Shown: in pieces, positions 26,093 to 35,675 of the stretch
How the letters are laid out: each line of letters begins with the position of its first letter
How positions within the stretch are numbered: the first letter of the stretch is position 1
Virus record (IMG/VR): IMGVR_UViG_3300009163_003453
Location: 1 to 58,913 of that record
DNA length: 58,913 nt
Direction: 5' to 3' (one strand)
Source of the DNA: a virus
Translations under genes and position numbers: made by a program
The notes under the pieces: generated by a model
Database searches by the model: none
What the model was told of the DNA's origin: nothing
Seen by the model: the letters and a program-made list of their open reading frames with translations, nothing else

Positions 26093-27205
26093 TTATTTTT
26101 GCTCTATTAATTGTATTTTAAGTGAGGATAAATCCACACTCGAGATTGAGCAATTAACCAATTGACCAACCTCATAATCTTTAATAGGGTTAACCAATTT
26201 CTCTTTTTCGATCAATCCTGATAAACCATTTTCTAGCTTAACAAATACACCGAAAGTCTTTAACTTGGTAACCTCTCCTTTATATATTTGCAATTCAATA
26301 TTTTCCCCTAAAGATTCCGCTGAAGTATCTTTTAATTTTTGAATTGTTTGAAGTTTTTCGTTAGGTTCAAGCAAAGAAAGTCCAACTCTGTGTGGATTTT
26401 TAATGTCAATTACATAGAATTCAACAGAATCACCAGATTTTAGTTCTGATAATTTTTCTCTATTGGAATCATCTATAGGAATTATACCAGTAAAGATATC
26501 GTCCCATTCAACAAAAACTCCATTTCCAGAAGCTCCCGTTACGTTTCCTTGATATTTACTAGAGAAAGAAAGACCCTTAACTTCTCCATCTATAATTTTC
26601 TTTAAATATTTTTTAAAGGAAACTACAAAGATATCTCTTTTAGAATCATATATTTCAACCATAACCGTTAATTGCTTTCCAACATAGTCTGCGAAATTCA
26701 TAATTCTATTAGCAGCTGCTAAACTTCCAGGTAAGAAACATTCGATACCAGATAGATCCACCATGAATCCTCCGTTACAAACATTCTTAACTTTAACTTT
26801 AAATGCACAATCTTCTTCTTTAATAGATCTGTGTAATTCAGCTTTAAGTGCTTTCTCGTATCCTGCAGAAACAGAACCGTTAAATGCGCCAGAAAGATCT
26901 TTGTGTATAACAACATCCAGAATCTGTCCTGGTGTTATTTCTATAGAAGGATATCCAAGCTTTCTCATATGCTTTTCCTCCTTTCTAATATCTATAATAA
27001 TGGTTTGACCGAAAGGGGTTTCTCCTAAAGCAACTCCTTTACTCGCATCAAAATCAGTAATCATAATTCTTTCCGAACTGTTTTCTTGTAAATCCTTTCC
27101 GAAAAAATTTCCAATCTGATCAGGAAAAGATTTATTGTAAATCGATTCAAGATCTTCTCTTTCCTCTGCAGTGTATTCAAAGCAGCTATAGTTTTTATTT
27201 TTCAT
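26093..27205 (-). CDS. Ribosomal-protein-S1-like RNA-binding protein with three S1 domains
   Basis: The reading frame opens at a TTG at 27256. The first good start is ATG at about 27205, giving roughly 370 residues beginning MKNKNYSCFEY; the 17 residues before it look like leader. Three S1 (OB-fold) domains are visible at about 151-219, 235-300 and 325-385 (numbered from the TTG), each with a motif such as GGFMVDL, GNGVFVEWDD or TFGVFVKLENGLSGLI. The region before them, including a lysine-rich DIRKEEKH stretch, resembles the N-terminal part of bacterial S1. Bacterial S1 has four to six domains, so this is a short form. It may favour phage mRNA translation, which suits a genome without Shine-Dalgarno sequences. 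Phage-encoded S1 is known from some huge phages, but the role is inference. Confidence 0.8.
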   Translation of the reverse strand: MKNKNYSCFEYTAEEREDLESIYNKSFPDQIGNFFGKDLQENSSERIMITDFDASKGVALGETPFGQTIIIDIRKEEKHMRKLGYPSIEITPGQILDVVIHKDLSGAFNGSVSAGYEKALKAELHRSIKEEDCAFKVKVKNVCNGGFMVDLSGIECFLPGSLAAANRIMNFADYVGKQLTVMVEIYDSKRDIFVVSFKKYLKKIIDGEVKGLSFSSKYQGNVTGASGNGVFVEWDDIFTGIIPIDDSNREKLSELKSGDSVEFYVIDIKNPHRVGLSLLEPNEKLQTIQKLKDTSAESLGENIELQIYKGEVTKLKTFGVFVKLENGLSGLIEKEKLVNPIKDYEVGQLVNCSISSVDLSSLKIQLIEQK

Positions 27206-27260
27206 TCTATTGAGGTTTGTATGTATTGTAGTATTAGTATGTATTAAAATTTCCAAGAAA

Positions 27261-30200
27261 TTAATATTTTTTCACATTAAATTCCTTTTTTAACTCTGTC
27301 TGTAATTCAGGTATAGGATAAGTAGGATCTGCAGCACCCAGGAAAAATTTATATAATCCAGAAACATCTGCAGCGCTTCTTAAGAACTCATCTAAATACA
27401 CCACGTAATAAGGGTTCTTAACACTCATTCTTCTCCATACAGGATGATCATCTGACATAGCTATAGGATTAATAATATTTAATAAATTTCTCCCGATTAG
27501 CACAGTTAAAGGCCAAGGTATTTTACTTAGTATATTTGCTGATATTTCTATAGTAGGTAATGTTATTTTATCGCTTAAAGGTGTTTTAGGAAGACTCTTA
27601 AAATATTTCCAAAAAAGGCTATAAACTATTCTTGCAGGAGGAGGAGAACCCATACCAATTAGTGCTTGTTCTATTAAATCTGTAGGCCTAGCAGGAGGAA
27701 GAACTGGAATTTTAGTTAGTTCTAAAAAAGGAGGTATATTAGGAGATTCTGGATTAAGTACATCCCTAACTAAATTCCTTGCTATTTTTTGTATATCATT
27801 GGGATCAAGATTAGTAAATTTAGGTGAATTCACATCACTTAGCTCAGGCAGTAGTTTTTCCAAAGCCCCGCTATCTAAAAGTTCCCCTATAGCAGTTTTT
27901 ATGAATGATTTTATTTTAGATCCTGGTATAGTAACTTGTATTATACCTCCTGCTCCTGGTGTTTGTGTTATTTGGTCCTGTTTTACAGGAAATACCGTGG
28001 GAAGCTCAAATGCTGCTATAGCATTACCAAATCCTCCATTCAATGATTCGAGACAACATAAGGGTCCTTCTGGATGTGGATAGCTAGATATTAAAGGTTC
28101 CTCAAGATCTATAGGTCTCTCAGGATCGAAAGGTCCTCTTTTACTTAATCCTATCTTCTTAGAAACCAATTTTTTTAAATCTTTAACTCTGATTACTAAC
28201 TCAGGGGATTCTCCAAAATATCTAACATACCTAGCAAAATCTTCCCTTGTATATTCGATCTTAATCATGCCTTCCATAATTCTAAGATACATGGCAGTTA
28301 ATACAGGATCACCCTTCCTTAAAAATCTTAGAGGGAAAGGAGCAGAATTTGTTAGTTTAACTGCAGGGAAAGCAAAAGTACCTTGGAGCTCACATTCTTC
28401 AGTTATAGAAAATGCACCTTTCCTGATTTTTTTAAGTACAGAGAATTTATTTCCCCTTAATAGAATCTGTGTTATTATTAAAGAAGTTCCTCTTATTTCC
28501 AAAACAAGATTTCTGAATTCCTCATCTGTCATCAATCTTGGATCTTTATCAGATTTTAAGAAAATCTTATTAGCATTAGATACATTAAAATTATCAAGGA
28601 TATACTGAGGAGGCGTAGGTATTTTTAAAAGTTTAAGTACCTCTCTTATCTCGTCTTTAAAATCTATAGTTCCTGAGCATTTGATAGGGACAAAACTTGC
28701 TTTCATTTCTTTTAGTATTCTAAGTGATTTTACAATACCAGGAATATCGATTTTAAGTTTATCTTTATCCTTAGGAAAATATACAGCTTTAGGATCAGGT
28801 ATACCTTTATCGATATAATCCATAATAACCTGTTTAAGAGCATTTTTTCTAGAGGTGATTAGGTTTTTTAGTTCTTCTCTCTGTCCTTCTAAATCAGGCT
28901 TGGGAATATCAAGTAAAGCTTCTTTCTTTAGATAGTTCTTAGTTTCGTCATCTATTTTTTTCTTGATCTCCAATTCTTTATCTTGTAGCTGTCTTAATTG
29001 ATCCAAATTACCTGGAGGGGGAACACTATCAAATATCTTAGTTAAATTGGACTGAAGATCCGCTAATATTCTTGCGGGTGAATCTAGATTATCTAGACCA
29101 AATCCAGGGAGAGGAATTAATTTATCGGGAACTCCAAAAGACAAAAGTTGCTTTATTTTTTCCATTGGATCCTTTAATTCAGGATCGGATTTTCTAGGTA
29201 TAAATCTAGGTCCTCTTATCCCGGTAAGAAATAAAGAATTACCTCCTATGAACTCTTTAAGATAAACTAAAGGTGTAGGCATAAATCCTCCTATCAATGG
29301 AATGAATATTACAAGAATACCAAGATTTAGAGGTAAAGGTATTACGATAGGATTTATTATAGTCCATATCATAGGGAGAGGTATTCTAATAAAAGGCTGC
29401 CCATCAATTGGGTTGGGAATAGGGATCGGGATAAAAGCGGGAGGAAGATATCCAACCGGCCAATATTTTAATCCTAATCTAATAGAAGGTCCTTGTGTTA
29501 AAAAGAAATCAGCTTTTTCTATTGGTGGTAATCCGTTAGGATAAGGGAGAAGACCAACTTTAGTAAGATCCTTTGAAAATTGTTTCCACCAACACTTCTG
29601 GAACATAGTAGGGCAATCAGAACTTGGTGGAAGCGAAAGAAGATAGTTATCAGTCTTAAAATCAGATCCAGGTTCCCCGCAACAAGCAGGAGGACAATTT
29701 TCAGGATCATTAGGACTTGTTTGTCCACTAGAGCATTTAATATCAGAGAATGATTTCTCTATATTTTCAGGTTTTAGCGATTCTTCTATTTCACTTCTTT
29801 TCTGGGCAGCATAGAGTATAATCTCCTCTATCTGTTCAATCTTTTTCTTTGTGTCAAAATAGTTTTCAAAAAGACGAACGCCTATCTGATCTGAGGTAGG
29901 TAAAGTTTTTCCTAGCCCTTCTCCCGCTTTTCTAGCTTGTTCTTTTAAACTAGAAAGGGCAGGATCAATATAAGTCTCTCTATTTGATTTATATTTAGCA
30001 TCCCATTTTGGTTTAAAATTACCATAGAATTCAGTAAATACTGGTGTGGGTTCTCCCTCTGCATTAAAACTGGAAGGCCTTAATTTTGCGGGATCTCTAG
30101 AATCATTATCCCCTCTTTCTTCGGCAGTAAAAAATAAAAAATTAGAAGAAGATTTTTCTATAAGCTGTCCGTATAAAATACCCCTATCTTCAACTATCTT

Positions 30201-32360
30201 ATTAATAATATCCTGCTTAGATTTGTTGGTATTTATAACCGAATCAATATAATCATAGAATTTAGCAACGTCAGGCTGTCCAGTTTTAATATTATCTATA
30301 GTTAAATACTGATAGCTTTTTAAATAGGAAGGTGTAAAATTAATTAGTAACCCTCCAGAAGCATGCTCATTACCTATTTTTATCTTTTCCTGATCTGGTT
30401 CATTAACCTCTTCCAGAGGATCTGTTCCTGTTTGCTTAAGAGAGATTTTTCCCGTTTTTTTAACTTTCTTATAAGGTATAGGCATACCAAGATCACTCAT
30501 AAAAGCAAGAGTAAATTTAAGTTCACCTCGATCTTTATCAAATTTAGTATCCTTAAATCTAACAGAGAATTTTTTTAAGTCTTGTAGAAATTGATATCCA
30601 TAAGAATCATAAGTATAAACAGGCAAAATAACATTATCAAAAACCTGAGCATTCTTATATTTCTGTGTTGATCCTTGTCCATATGGATCAGTAAGATCAG
30701 TTGTGACAATTTTAAATCCAACTTCAAGATCATCAATTGTTATAGGAACACCCTTTCTTTCGACTAATACTTGTAAAGTTGATTCCTTTAAAGCTTTTAT
30801 TTCTTCTCTTTCAGTTTTAAGAGATTCTATAAAATTTCCCTGTATTAATATAGCTACTATTGATTCTTGATTTTTTCTAAAGGAATCTACACCCTCCTGA
30901 ATAGAGTATGTTTGGCTTTCAGAATTATATGATACAGGAGATTTATTAGCAGAAATAAGAAAAGAGAAAATTTCAGAAAGCTCAGAATCCGTAAGATTGG
31001 ATGAATTCTCTAGATCTAAAACACTGAAGTTAAATATGTTATCAGTTAACAAAGGATTATTTTCTAAAAATAATTTCTTTTCATTACCTAGATTTTCTTC
31101 CTGTAATAATATCTCTACTGATTTTATTTCTTCTTGATCCCTATATGTCAATATTTGTATAGCTAAATCGAGATTATTAGGATCACCTCCCGAAGAAACT
31201 GGAACTCTAGCTCTCCATGTTTCAGCTAAGGTTCTTTGATATTCCCAAACTACATCATAATGATAATGTATTTCATCTAAGCTCTTCTCTATGTTCTGCC
31301 ATCTGGCAAGAAGCTTACTGTCTTCGTCTATTTTTTTAGTCTTATCTAATGCAGAATCCATACATGCTTGTATAGCATCTACGTCGACTGGTGCTGGTTC
31401 TGGATCAGGATCGTCCGGATTTAAACCAGAAAAATCATAAGCAGGAGGATCACAAAAGTCACCCTGTATATCATCGAATGATTCTTTAGTTGATATTACA
31501 TCTCCCGTAATAGGATCTTCCGGAATACCCGTATCACAATCGGGATCTAATATAGGATCATCCCCATCAGGAAAGAAATTTGCATCATATTCGTCTATTC
31601 TTTCGGAGTTAATATTTTCGTCTACACCATCAAAATCACAGGGATTTGCTCCTTGGTTTTGTTTAGCTAGCATAGAGTTAATATCTTCTAAAGCTTGCTT
31701 ATTAGTTTTTTCTTCTCCCCCTATTTTAACATGCACAATTTTTTTACCAGACATGATAAATTCCAAAGGAATCTTAAATCCTAGTATATTGATCTCTCTT
31801 TTCTTTTTAGAACCAGAGTTTGATGGTTTACCTACTAATAAAGGATCAACATTATCAAAAAGTTTTTCGTTGATTTTTTCTAATAATGATTTGTCCTTGT
31901 CCTTAAGGAAGTTAACTATACCTTCTGAGGGAAGCTTTTTGTCAGTTTTAAGCGACGATATTTTAGTTTTAATACCTAGATCTTCTGCACTAAGATTTCT
32001 TTCGTTTAAAGCGCTAGAATTAAGCAGAGATCTATAAAGATTAATATCATTAATTCTCACGCTTTCTAGTAGTATTCTACTATAAAGCTCATCACCCTCG
32101 AAATTACAAGATAGCTCCTCTATTTTTTTCATAGGTATAGGAGGAGGTCCTGGCTCTAAGCTACTAATTATTGAATCAACCTGTTCTTGATTTTTTGCCA
32201 GCTCTGAATCAAAACCAGCTTCAGATTGCATATCAACATATGGTTGATTAATATCTTGACCCCCAGTGATGAGATTTACTATTTCGCTAGTACTTGTCTT
32301 ACTAAAATCCTTAGAAAGTAATTGGTCTATTCTAGATTCTATAGTGTTATCCCCTGCCAT
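27261..32360 (-). CDS. Very large virion structural protein with proline/isoleucine-rich core
   Basis: This 1699-residue protein has a charged, acidic N-terminal third (EEIKSVEI-type helices and Asp/Pro runs near residues 240-330). A central region is followed by a remarkable hydrophobic, Pro/Ile-rich stretch at about residues 967-1040 (PIPIPNPIDGQPFIRIPLPM, then IPLPLNLGILVIFIPLIGG). After it come long Lys/Glu-rich helices at about 1120-1190. Lys/Pro-rich sections and a further DLEEPLISSYPHPEGP stretch follow. It lies between the spike and the S1-like gene with 2- and 4-base gaps. The position among hub genes suggests an inner tail or baseplate component, perhaps contacting membrane during infection. 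I do not recognise the family. Confidence 0.65.
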   Translation of the reverse strand: MAGDNTIESRIDQLLSKDFSKTSTSEIVNLITGGQDINQPYVDMQSEAGFDSELAKNQEQVDSIISSLEPGPPPIPMKKIEELSCNFEGDELYSRILLESVRINDINLYRSLLNSSALNERNLSAEDLGIKTKISSLKTDKKLPSEGIVNFLKDKDKSLLEKINEKLFDNVDPLLVGKPSNSGSKKKREINILGFKIPLEFIMSGKKIVHVKIGGEEKTNKQALEDINSMLAKQNQGANPCDFDGVDENINSERIDEYDANFFPDGDDPILDPDCDTGIPEDPITGDVISTKESFDDIQGDFCDPPAYDFSGLNPDDPDPEPAPVDVDAIQACMDSALDKTKKIDEDSKLLARWQNIEKSLDEIHYHYDVVWEYQRTLAETWRARVPVSSGGDPNNLDLAIQILTYRDQEEIKSVEILLQEENLGNEKKLFLENNPLLTDNIFNFSVLDLENSSNLTDSELSEIFSFLISANKSPVSYNSESQTYSIQEGVDSFRKNQESIVAILIQGNFIESLKTEREEIKALKESTLQVLVERKGVPITIDDLEVGFKIVTTDLTDPYGQGSTQKYKNAQVFDNVILPVYTYDSYGYQFLQDLKKFSVRFKDTKFDKDRGELKFTLAFMSDLGMPIPYKKVKKTGKISLKQTGTDPLEEVNEPDQEKIKIGNEHASGGLLINFTPSYLKSYQYLTIDNIKTGQPDVAKFYDYIDSVINTNKSKQDIINKIVEDRGILYGQLIEKSSSNFLFFTAEERGDNDSRDPAKLRPSSFNAEGEPTPVFTEFYGNFKPKWDAKYKSNRETYIDPALSSLKEQARKAGEGLGKTLPTSDQIGVRLFENYFDTKKKIEQIEEIILYAAQKRSEIEESLKPENIEKSFSDIKCSSGQTSPNDPENCPPACCGEPGSDFKTDNYLLSLPPSSDCPTMFQKCWWKQFSKDLTKVGLLPYPNGLPPIEKADFFLTQGPSIRLGLKYWPVGYLPPAFIPIPIPNPIDGQPFIRIPLPMIWTIINPIVIPLPLNLGILVIFIPLIGGFMPTPLVYLKEFIGGNSLFLTGIRGPRFIPRKSDPELKDPMEKIKQLLSFGVPDKLIPLPGFGLDNLDSPARILADLQSNLTKIFDSVPPPGNLDQLRQLQDKELEIKKKIDDETKNYLKKEALLDIPKPDLEGQREELKNLITSRKNALKQVIMDYIDKGIPDPKAVYFPKDKDKLKIDIPGIVKSLRILKEMKASFVPIKCSGTIDFKDEIREVLKLLKIPTPPQYILDNFNVSNANKIFLKSDKDPRLMTDEEFRNLVLEIRGTSLIITQILLRGNKFSVLKKIRKGAFSITEECELQGTFAFPAVKLTNSAPFPLRFLRKGDPVLTAMYLRIMEGMIKIEYTREDFARYVRYFGESPELVIRVKDLKKLVSKKIGLSKRGPFDPERPIDLEEPLISSYPHPEGPLCCLESLNGGFGNAIAAFELPTVFPVKQDQITQTPGAGGIIQVTIPGSKIKSFIKTAIGELLDSGALEKLLPELSDVNSPKFTNLDPNDIQKIARNLVRDVLNPESPNIPPFLELTKIPVLPPARPTDLIEQALIGMGSPPPARIVYSLFWKYFKSLPKTPLSDKITLPTIEISANILSKIPWPLTVLIGRNLLNIINPIAMSDDHPVWRRMSVKNPYYVVYLDEFLRSAADVSGLYKFFLGAADPTYPIPELQTELKKEFNVKKY

Positions 32361-32362
32361 TG

Positions 32363-33250
32363 TTAGCCTCCAGTTGTTCCTGTAGCTCCGGTCGTACCAG
32401 CAGCTCCAGTAGCAGGTAAAGAAACAGGGAAATTATTTTGTGCAGGCACAGCGGGAAGATCCGGTGTATTTTCTCTGGTAACCCTTACTGTTTGGCTTGT
32501 AGCTAACTGTTCGAAACTAGATGCTAAGGTTGAATTAACTCCCGGACTGGCTGGCATTTTACTGTCTACAGATATTGCTAATTTTTTAAGAAAGTCCCAT
32601 AAAGGCTCCGCACAAACAGCAGAAAAAACTGGAGAGTGTCCAAGATTTGTTGTTTTACCATCCATCCAAACTTCCTCCGATGAATGTTTGATTCTTGTAA
32701 CTGCAGTATTTTCTATTTCTTGATCCGCATATTTTGTTATCTTTCCTCCTTTCAACTCGATAGAAGAAGTATCGTCTGCATGGGTTATCAATATGGAATT
32801 GTCATTCCTTATTATTATTTTAGAATCCTTAAGATCTATTACCATTCCTTTCTCTACCGTGTAATACATCTTCAGTCTTTCTATACCATCATAAATTACG
32901 GAATGAGCACCGTCGTAACTTGCTCTGATTTCGTCTATTAAATCGGGAGATAATTCCTGTACAGCTTTATATTCAGGACTGTAGAAATTACCATTATTGA
33001 ACTGTACATGAACAACCGATCCTAATTTAGGAACTGACATTCTTCCAGAGCCTCCGTTTAATCCGTAGCTTTGTTCAAACCTTTGATGTGACCAAGGTAG
33101 ATCCGTATCAGCAATCTCATCAAAAATACCAAACACTCTAATCTTAGCCCTTCCTCTGAATTCAGGGTCTTTATTATCAATCACAACACCTAAATAATGA
33201 GAAATCTCAATATTAGGTCTTTCTAGTTTATCTCTATTTACTAATCCCAT
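32363..33250 (-). CDS. Baseplate central spike protein, gp5-like OB-fold, no lysozyme domain
   Basis: This 295-residue protein has an N-terminal OB-fold beginning HYLGVVIDNKDPEFRGRAK (about 18-37), matching the start of T4 gp5 and related spike proteins, which pack on the gp27 hub and pierce the host membrane. A beta-rich middle (about 120-200: KMYYTVEKGMVIDLKDSK, then NDNSILITHADDTSSIELKGGK) is compatible with a short beta-helix. The lysozyme domain of T4 gp5 is absent. The last 20 residues are low-complexity Gly/Thr/Ala (GAAGTTGATGTTGG). It follows the 797-residue protein with a 22-base gap and precedes the 1699-residue gene by 2 bases. Confidence 0.8.
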   Translation of the reverse strand: MGLVNRDKLERPNIEISHYLGVVIDNKDPEFRGRAKIRVFGIFDEIADTDLPWSHQRFEQSYGLNGGSGRMSVPKLGSVVHVQFNNGNFYSPEYKAVQELSPDLIDEIRASYDGAHSVIYDGIERLKMYYTVEKGMVIDLKDSKIIIRNDNSILITHADDTSSIELKGGKITKYADQEIENTAVTRIKHSSEEVWMDGKTTNLGHSPVFSAVCAEPLWDFLKKLAISVDSKMPASPGVNSTLASSFEQLATSQTVRVTRENTPDLPAVPAQNNFPVSLPATGAAGTTGATGTTGG

Positions 33251-33272
33251 TTAAGATTATACTATTTAATTA

Positions 33273-35666
33273 TTAAGAGTTTTCATTACCATTTGTTGTA
33301 GGATATATCCTTCCTAAATTATTCTCCAAAGGAGGTCTTGATTCTGTGTATTCTCTTCCTTTTACATTTGGATAATTTCTTTCGTTTCCACCTAAATCAC
33401 TCCCAGGTACTTTGCTATATAAGTCTTCATTTACATTTTCGTATATTCTACCAATACCCCCTAAGTCAGATCCGGGTACATTTTTGTATTCATCACCCTC
33501 TGCTGGTTTATATTCTCTAGTTGGTAATCCTAGATCTGATCCAGGATTAGTAGGATAGACATCACCTCCAGGAACCTCATACACTCTTCCCATAACTCCT
33601 AGGTCCGATCCCGGTACATTTTTAAATTCATCATCAGAATTGGTAGGATAAACTCGATCAGGTACACCTAAGTCAGATCCTGGATTAGTAGGATAAACAT
33701 CTAAATTTAAATCAGGATAAACTCTCGAAGGAACTCCTAAATCTGCTCCTGGTACGTTTCCGTAAGCATCGTCAGAGATAACAGGATATTGTCTATCAGG
33801 AACACCAAGATCTGTTCCGGGGTTATTCTGATAAATGTCAAGATCTATAGTAGGATAAACTCTTCCAGGTACACCTAAATCTGATCCTGGATTATTAATA
33901 TATTCATCAGTAGATACAGTAGGATATTGTCTATCAGGAACACCTAAATCTGTTCCTGGGTTATTAGGATATGAGTCTTCGTTTAAGCTGTTAGATGATG
34001 CAGGAGGGTTAGTTAATGTGTTTCCTAAACTTCCATTAACTCCAGTGGATGATCCAGGATAGACATCCTCATTAAGAGTTGGGTATTGTCTTTCTCCAGG
34101 TCCTCCTAATCCTTGTCCCTGTGGCGTATTATCATCGAAGGGATTTGGTATTCCATTTTTCAATGTATTAACTAACGATTGTACGTTTCTAGTAGCTGCA
34201 CCAACATTTAATCCACCAAGTCCATATATGTTTCCTAACAAAGCACCCTCCAGTATAGCAACACCTTGATTCTTAAGATCCGCTACAGTATTGTTTATAA
34301 AGTTAGAAGCCATTTGTGCAAATGCCTGTCCTGGATTTGCTGTACTAGATAAATCTACAGATGAAATACCAGTAGACCCAACATAGTCATAATTATTATA
34401 GTCATTAGTTGCTGATCCCCATACGTCAGAAAGAACCATTTGTTGGATATTATCGTTTTTCTTGATAACATCAGAAAGCTGGTTGAATTGTATCTTATAA
34501 TCTTTAACTCTTCCTACATGTATCTTAAATTTGTTAGTTACTGCTTGTCCTCCTTTGTTATCAATAGAACTATAAGAAGGAAATGAATCATCAAAATCAA
34601 ATTCACATTGATCGAATTGGTAAACAAAAGCATAAGGTCCCATTGTATATGAACCGAACTTATCATTATAAGGACTATCAGTATTTGTACTTTTTTGTAA
34701 TAATCCCTGCGTGTTATTTAATAATCCAGTTTGTGAATTAAAACTGTCTAAGAAGTTAGCTGCTTGAGCAACAGAAGGGATAGAAAAAGGATTAAGTATA
34801 TCATTTATCCCGTAGCTAAGTTGTATATTTCTAACCTCCGTTACTACCATCCACATTCTAAACTTTCTTAAATTCTCAGGAAGCATTATTCTATGATAAG
34901 TATAATCATAAACTGCTTTTCTATAAAGTTCGGAAAGAGAGAAAATCCTCATATCTATAGATTCCATACATTCTATATTTAGAGTACCAGCTCTCATTGG
35001 TTTTCCTGCTGCTTTATGGAAGTTTTTAATATCAGTTTTAAGTAATTGATCCAGTCCTGATACACTCTGGAAATAATAAGGGCATTCAGTATTAATAAAG
35101 TTTAGGCCATTTCTAAAAGCGTCAAGCATTTGTTGTCTCTTTAAAGACCTCTGAGCTAAAAACTCTTGTGCTCCCATGTAAGCAACACCACCCCCGTTTA
35201 TATTAAATGCACCGTGGTGATATCTCTCATCAATTCTAAATTTAGATCCATAGAAAAAATCAATATCTGATTTAAATCCGCTGTCACCTACACTTGCAAG
35301 TTGGTCTATCTTTGCTATTTGATCTGGTGTTCCTTGTTTAGTAGGATCAATACTATTTTTTTGAGAAGCCCTAAAGTTTCCTATCTCATTAGCTTCTGCA
35401 GATAGATCTGTAGCAGTAGGCTTAAAGGGTCTAAATAAAGGGGAAGGAGCTAAAAATGTTTCCTGATCTATTAAAGATGTATTTCCTAGATCGAAAATAA
35501 ATTTAAAATGTAAATAGGTTGGGTCTTCTTTTTTACCGTGCTTTGTACTCGAAATTCCTTTTAAGAATTTCTCTCTCTGAGAATCTATTTTTCTGTTTAG
35601 CGCATCTCCATTAGGAAGAACATTTTCTTTTAATCCTGATCCAAAGTCTGATATAAAATCTGCCAT
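33273..35666 (-). CDS. Tail/baseplate protein with nine 23-residue repeats at its C-terminus
   Basis: This 797-residue protein has a globular N-terminal part of about 510 residues. One stretch of it (FRMWMVVTEVRNIQLSYG, near residue 270) and the later QFDQCEFDFDDSFPS look like tail-tube or baseplate core strands. Residues 568-774 are nine exact-length 23-residue repeats built on NPG-S/T-DLGVP-x-R-x-YP, followed by a degenerate tenth unit ending at residue 797. The N-terminal part lies between the gp27-like and gp5-like genes, so it probably contacts the hub. The repeat region may form an elongated arm or beta-solenoid. The family is not certain. Upstream gap 9 bases, downstream gap 22 bases. 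Confidence 0.7.
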   Translation of the reverse strand: MADFISDFGSGLKENVLPNGDALNRKIDSQREKFLKGISSTKHGKKEDPTYLHFKFIFDLGNTSLIDQETFLAPSPLFRPFKPTATDLSAEANEIGNFRASQKNSIDPTKQGTPDQIAKIDQLASVGDSGFKSDIDFFYGSKFRIDERYHHGAFNINGGGVAYMGAQEFLAQRSLKRQQMLDAFRNGLNFINTECPYYFQSVSGLDQLLKTDIKNFHKAAGKPMRAGTLNIECMESIDMRIFSLSELYRKAVYDYTYHRIMLPENLRKFRMWMVVTEVRNIQLSYGINDILNPFSIPSVAQAANFLDSFNSQTGLLNNTQGLLQKSTNTDSPYNDKFGSYTMGPYAFVYQFDQCEFDFDDSFPSYSSIDNKGGQAVTNKFKIHVGRVKDYKIQFNQLSDVIKKNDNIQQMVLSDVWGSATNDYNNYDYVGSTGISSVDLSSTANPGQAFAQMASNFINNTVADLKNQGVAILEGALLGNIYGLGGLNVGAATRNVQSLVNTLKNGIPNPFDDNTPQGQGLGGPGERQYPTLNEDVYPGSSTGVNGSLGNTLTNPPASSNSLNEDSYPNNPGTDLGVPDRQYPTVSTDEYINNPGSDLGVPGRVYPTIDLDIYQNNPGTDLGVPDRQYPVISDDAYGNVPGADLGVPSRVYPDLNLDVYPTNPGSDLGVPDRVYPTNSDDEFKNVPGSDLGVMGRVYEVPGGDVYPTNPGSDLGLPTREYKPAEGDEYKNVPGSDLGGIGRIYENVNEDLYSKVPGSDLGGNERNYPNVKGREYTESRPPLENNLGRIYPTTNGNENS
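33345..33965 (-). repeat. Nine 69-bp coding repeats (23-residue units)
   Basis: The units are exactly 69 bp each and lie in frame in the 797-residue gene. Every unit holds the core PGxDLG, here with S, T or A at x, followed by a position-conserved Arg and Tyr. Units differ at the nucleotide level, so the expansion is not very recent. Alternate units tend to begin with NN/TN or NV, hinting at a two-unit super-repeat. Confidence 0.9.
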
Positions 35667-35675
35667 TTCTTAAAA

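Noticed and set aside
29302-29544. Plus-strand open frame rich in Gly/Ile opposite the 1699-residue gene
   Set aside because: Its composition mirrors the proline/isoleucine-rich segment on the other strand, so it is a complementary-frame artefact.
33345-33965. Possible CRISPR-like array
   Set aside because: The repeats are in frame, 69 bp, diverged at DNA level and without spacers. They encode protein repeats; no cas genes are present.
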